Shown here in pieces: positions 20,907 through 23,670 of a stretch of 23,670 nucleotides of DNA. Every line of letters begins with the position of its first letter. Position 1 is the stretch's first letter. The translations under genes and the position numbers were made by a program. Location: assembly GCA_900617975.1 (NCBI GenBank), contig UZAE01012683.1, positions 10,316-33,985 on the forward strand, read 5' to 3'. Source of the DNA: Rodentolepis nana. Taxonomy: Eukaryota; Platyhelminthes; Cestoda; Cyclophyllidea; Hymenolepididae. The notes under the pieces were generated by a model that did no database searches, was not told where the DNA came from, and saw only the letters and a list, made by a program, of their open reading frames with translations.

Positions 20907-21255
20907 AAAAAACCACGATTTTTTAATTATCTCTCATTGTTTTGGCAGTTGCCGAGCCAAAGGTAGTGAATTTTGATACATTTTCAATTGAGTACATCCT
21001 TTTGTTATAATTGTACCTAAATCTTTTGTGAACTTCAGCTTCAGAAATATGACAATTACTAAAATTTCGGATTTTAAGTATTCAACTAAACCCTCATTTT
21101 CTGAAAAATTATCACTCTAGAGTAAATTGTTGATGCAGTAATTTTGCTTTATTATTTTCCTAAGTAAAACGATTGTCAGTTCATTTTAATCGTAGAAACC
21201 ATTTAAATGCCATGAAAGGGAAAAAAGCTGTCAAAATGTCGAGAAACAGAGGAAC

Positions 21256-21277
21256 GAATATATATAGATATATATTC
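21256..21277. repeat. 22-bp AT palindrome
   Basis: gaatatatat, two bases, then atatatattc: perfect 10-bp arms around a 2-base centre. Palindromes of this kind are common in AT-rich DNA, so no function is claimed. Confidence 0.8.
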
Positions 21278-21580
21278 ATTAGTACGGAAATTAAAATTTC
21301 GAACCTTCTTCCTTAATTTCATAATGTTTTTATGTCTGTGGGGTTTAGAGCTAGGTGACAATATGGCTAAAATGAGGAATTGTTAAAACCACCTTGGTAG
21401 GCTTTAATCTTTTCTTCGCTAAGAGGAGTGGATGTAGATGGGAGTCATATGTTAATTCATTTTTTTCTATCATTTCTTAAAAGTGTGCTTATATAATGTG
21501 CAGCAATTTGTTTTAATTGACTGCATAATTAGGAATCGATTTAAATCCTTTGCGTTTTAGTGTGTGCATCATTAACAGCA

Positions 21581-21597
21581 AATAAAACGCAAATAAA
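21581..21597 (+). terminator. Twin polyadenylation-signal candidates
   Basis: AATAAA occurs at 21581-21586 and 21592-21597 within a repeated gcaaataaaa unit. It could serve a transcript ending with the 20817-20906 frame. In AT-rich DNA such hexamers also occur by chance. Confidence 0.25.
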
Positions 21598-21742
21598 ATC
21601 ATGACCAATCGTCGTATTATTTATTTAAAAGGCGAAATGCTTTATTTGGGATTGGAGATGTTCGCCTAAACTTAATGTAATTTGACAATCAAGATTAGAT
21701 TTTCCTCACATTTATTAATTACCTTGATGACTAACATTCCCT

Positions 21743-21755
21743 CCCCCCCCCCCCC
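21743..21755. repeat. Run of 13 C
   Basis: An uninterrupted C13 tract preceded by ccct lies in otherwise AT-rich sequence. It is notable as a homopolymer and its exact length may be unreliable in the assembly. Confidence 0.9.
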
Positions 21756-22043
21756 AAATGTATCGGCGACTTCGTTATGGATATGAAAGTATGAGACAAA
21801 ATATTCTCAAATTTTAATCATGTGATAGCACCGGGGTTACAAAAGCACAAAAATAGTCCCATAATATATACTCCTTTTTCTATGAATTTCGCTCCCGAGA
21901 TTAGTTCAACTCAATGTTTGGTCATGTCACTGCTATCTATATCTACCTTCTTAAACCAAAAAAGGGGCCAATTAGACCATCCGGTATATTCCAAATGTAG
22001 CAGAGCTCATTAAAGATTGATTTTCTTACTTTCTATATCGCAG

Positions 22044-22079
22044 GAAAACACACTACATGGAGTCTTTTTCGAAATATAA
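22044..22079 (+). CDS. Candidate terminal exon (11 codons and stop)
   Basis: A strong acceptor (cttactttctatatcgcag) opens directly in phase 0 and encodes ENTLHGVFFEI followed by TAA at 22077-22079. There is no donor inside, so it would be the last exon. An ATTAAA at 22143-22148 could be its polyadenylation signal. With this end the protein would be 517 residues (525 with the 20817 microexon). Support is limited to the acceptor, the phase and the nearby signal; the gene could equally continue beyond the window. Confidence 0.4.
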   Translation, partial: ENTLHGVFFEI

Positions 22080-22142
22080 TTATTTTATACGTTCATAGCC
22101 GATCGATACTTGTGTCTCGTATGGTAGATTTAGGTTGTTTGC

Positions 22143-22148
22143 ATTAAA
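22143..22148 (+). terminator. Candidate polyadenylation signal ATTAAA
   Basis: ATTAAA lies about 64 bases after the candidate stop at 22079. Alternative AATAAA hexamers lie at 22825-22830 and 22958-22963. None can be preferred without transcript data. Confidence 0.2.
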
Positions 22149-22503
22149 GTGTGAATAAGCCCTTCTATTTGAATTCCGTTTGCCTTTCACAAAGTCGAGT
22201 TTTCGTTCTTACACAACTTTGGATGTCTTTGTAGGCAGTTTTTAAAATATTTAAACCGGAGATAGCATATTGGAAAGAGGTCTGCGAGTAAGCTTATCGA
22301 AAGCTAAATATTACCACTATTTTAGCAATTAGGCATTTAAATTATGGCTTTTAAGTCAGCCCAAAGAAATCCGAAACTCTTGATGATTTAGCAAATATCA
22401 TAAATAATTAGATATAAGGCCTTTATACTCCGTGCTTTTCTTCTTGGCATGTCATTTTGCGTGTAAACAATTTGACAAATCCATTTTTTCCTACCCCAAT
22501 TAA

Positions 22504-22620
22504 AACTTACTTGGCATTCTTTATAGTCTTTGTAATGCTATTGCCAATTTTGATGCTGCCAATGTGGAAAAGGTGAAATCGGGTTCTGGAAAGGTGATAG
22601 ACATTGAAATTGCAAGATAG
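22504..22620 (+). CDS. Short unassigned frame (38 codons), doubtful
   Basis: Between stops the frame reads NLLGILYSLCNAIANFD and onward to KVIDIEIAR, with stop TAG at 22618-22620. The later part has balanced, protein-like composition. An acceptor-like cattctttatag at about 22526 would enter at phase 2, which does not match the phase-0 gene. There is no ATG start in frame. It is chance, a relic or an exon of something else. Confidence 0.15.
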   Translation, partial: NLLGILYSLCNAIANFDAANVEKVKSGSGKVIDIEIAR

Positions 22621-23028
22621 TATCCTCCTAGTTCTTTTACATCTCCCCACCTTAAATCTATGGTTTAAACGTATTAAATTTGTGGCTTATTTCTACCAAC
22701 GCTTCCATCCATATATATCTAATATCTTCATGTAAAGTCTTGCACAATAATTTCTATAAATATTCACCTCGTAGTTTGATATAAATACTAAATATTCCAA
22801 TTTCCTGAGGGAAGCTTAAAAGGAAATAAAATATTTCGCACAGATATAGGTCTTAATAATTGTTTTTGAAACTTTTGAATTGTGGTTTACTTTATACCTA
22901 TAGGATTTTGAAATTGCAAACTTTGAGTATTTGTTTCCACTTAGTACACTGCAAGTAAATAAAAAAATAAACTCATGACCTGTTCTTGAGTACACATTCG
23001 GGTGTATGAATTCTTGGAGGAAATATTT
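22621..23028. other. No gene seen, AT-rich
   Basis: Apart from AATAAA hexamers at 22825 and 22958, nothing is recognised here. Confidence 0.5.
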
Positions 23029-23042
23029 AACTAGCTAATAAT
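23029..23042. repeat. Left target-site duplication of SINE-like copy 5
   Basis: aactagctaataat occurs perfectly here and again at 23315-23328, immediately outside the two ends of the repeat. A 14-bp exact duplication is in the size range made by LINE-type target-primed reverse transcription. Confidence 0.9.
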
Positions 23043-23314
23043 TTATTTATTTCAAATGGCAGGCGTTTTGATAGTTATCATTAGCCCTTTAGCTGACTTC
23101 GGGCTTAACAGGTGGAAAGAACATCAAAGTAACAGAAAGTCGAGGGGTGGGGAACAGAAGAGTGATTTACATATGTAAAGAGACAGACATGAAGGCAGAG
23201 AAAAGGTAGGATGAGTACTGCGCCAGAAGTCAATCGCCAGTTAATAGACTTTTTGCCGTATGAATATACGTTGCCCAATGTGCACCACGTGGAGGTAAGT
23301 CTATCACGCACCCC
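23043..23314 (-). mobile_element. SINE-like retroposon, copy 5 (272 bp, perfect target-site duplication)
   Basis: The A-rich tail end (ttatttatttcaaatggc on +) is at 23043 and the head ends in cgcacccc at 23314, so the element is oriented on the minus strand. It has one core unit (agagacagacatgaaggcag). Compared with copy 4 it lacks 45 bp of the inner block: tactgc joins directly to gccagaagtc. There is no coding capacity. Its intact duplication suggests it is the youngest copy here, and it fixes the family's ends. It lies about 1 kb beyond the candidate end of the gene. Confidence 0.9.
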
Positions 23315-23328
23315 AACTAGCTAATAAT
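23315..23328. repeat. Right target-site duplication of SINE-like copy 5
   Basis: Exact repeat of 23029-23042 (aactagctaataat), directly after the head end of the element. Confidence 0.9.
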
Positions 23329-23670
23329 AGAAGTCGGGTAGAGTTCTGATAGATTAATCTTTACTCCATCATAAATGTAGAGTTACTAAAGCGACTGCAG
23401 CTTGAAATTGACTCGAATTCATGAATATTCCCTAGATGAGGTTCACTACTCTCATCCCTGTAGCTTACAATGAAGTCTCCATATTAATGTACTTCTGCCT
23501 AACAAGGCAACCATCCAATCGCGTCGAGTATTTCCAGTTGTAAATAACTATGCTTTATCGTGTTATCTCGAAGAAGAGGGGATTTTAGTTGAGGAAGAAA
23601 TGTTCTCATTCATTGTGAATAGTCCATCATAACCACAGTGAACAACCGAGACTTTATTAGTGGTTGCGTA
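23329..23670. other. Window end, no gene seen
   Basis: There is no open frame, splice pair or repeat that I can support in the last 342 bases. Confidence 0.5.

Noticed and set aside
23105..23311. 68-codon minus-strand frame
   Set aside because: It is contained in SINE-like copy 5. Copy 4 does not preserve it and the core is low complexity.
1..23670. CRISPR array, operon or bacterial mobile element
   Set aside because: No regularly spaced direct repeats with unique spacers and no compact co-directional genes are present. The intron structure shows the DNA is eukaryotic.

Overview
This is AT-rich (about one third G+C by eye) animal nuclear DNA, most likely from an invertebrate. It holds one multi-exon gene with GT-AG introns of about 0.3 to 8 kb, a family of short retroposons with A-rich tails and target-site duplications, a decayed mariner-type transposase and a tRNA-derived relic. 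There are no operons, Shine-Dalgarno sites or compact bacterial genes. The sequence does not fix the phylum; an arthropod or a flatworm would both fit.

Layout. Positions 1-3338 hold no gene I can support. Positions 3339-7093 are repeat-rich: four copies of a SINE-like family (copies 1 and 2 form a head-to-head inverted pair, copy 3 is gutted, copy 4 is complete), a tRNA-Thr-like relic near 4722-4796 and one orphan reading frame at 6423-6627. A CpG-rich, ATG-poor stretch at about 7840-8149 looks like the promoter and 5' leader of the gene.

The gene lies on the + strand. Exon 1 (8150-9199, 350 codons) is followed by exons at 11791-11889, 19942-20109 and 20421-20621. All four end at textbook donors (gtgagt or gtaagt), and every junction is phase 0, so each internal exon is a whole number of codons (33, 56, 67). 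Two candidate continuations or ends, also phase 0, lie at 20817 and 22044. The product is about 510-540 residues as far as visible. It is an acidic, probably disordered protein with two basic patches, Ser-Pro sites, a Tyr motif (YDNLP) and a proline-rich segment. I do not recognise the family; a signalling or cytoskeletal scaffold is a guess from motifs only.

The 8-kb intron 2 carries a degenerate mariner transposase on the minus strand (about 13468-13650), a GC- and CpG-rich island open in both directions (14923-15135), a second GC-richer patch with opposed CCAAT boxes (about 18099-18360) and GT/CA tracts. After the last firm exon come polyadenylation-signal candidates, a 13-C run and, at 23043-23314, the best-preserved SINE-like copy, bounded by a perfect 14-bp target-site duplication. 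That copy defines both ends of the family and is the strongest undescribed item in the window.
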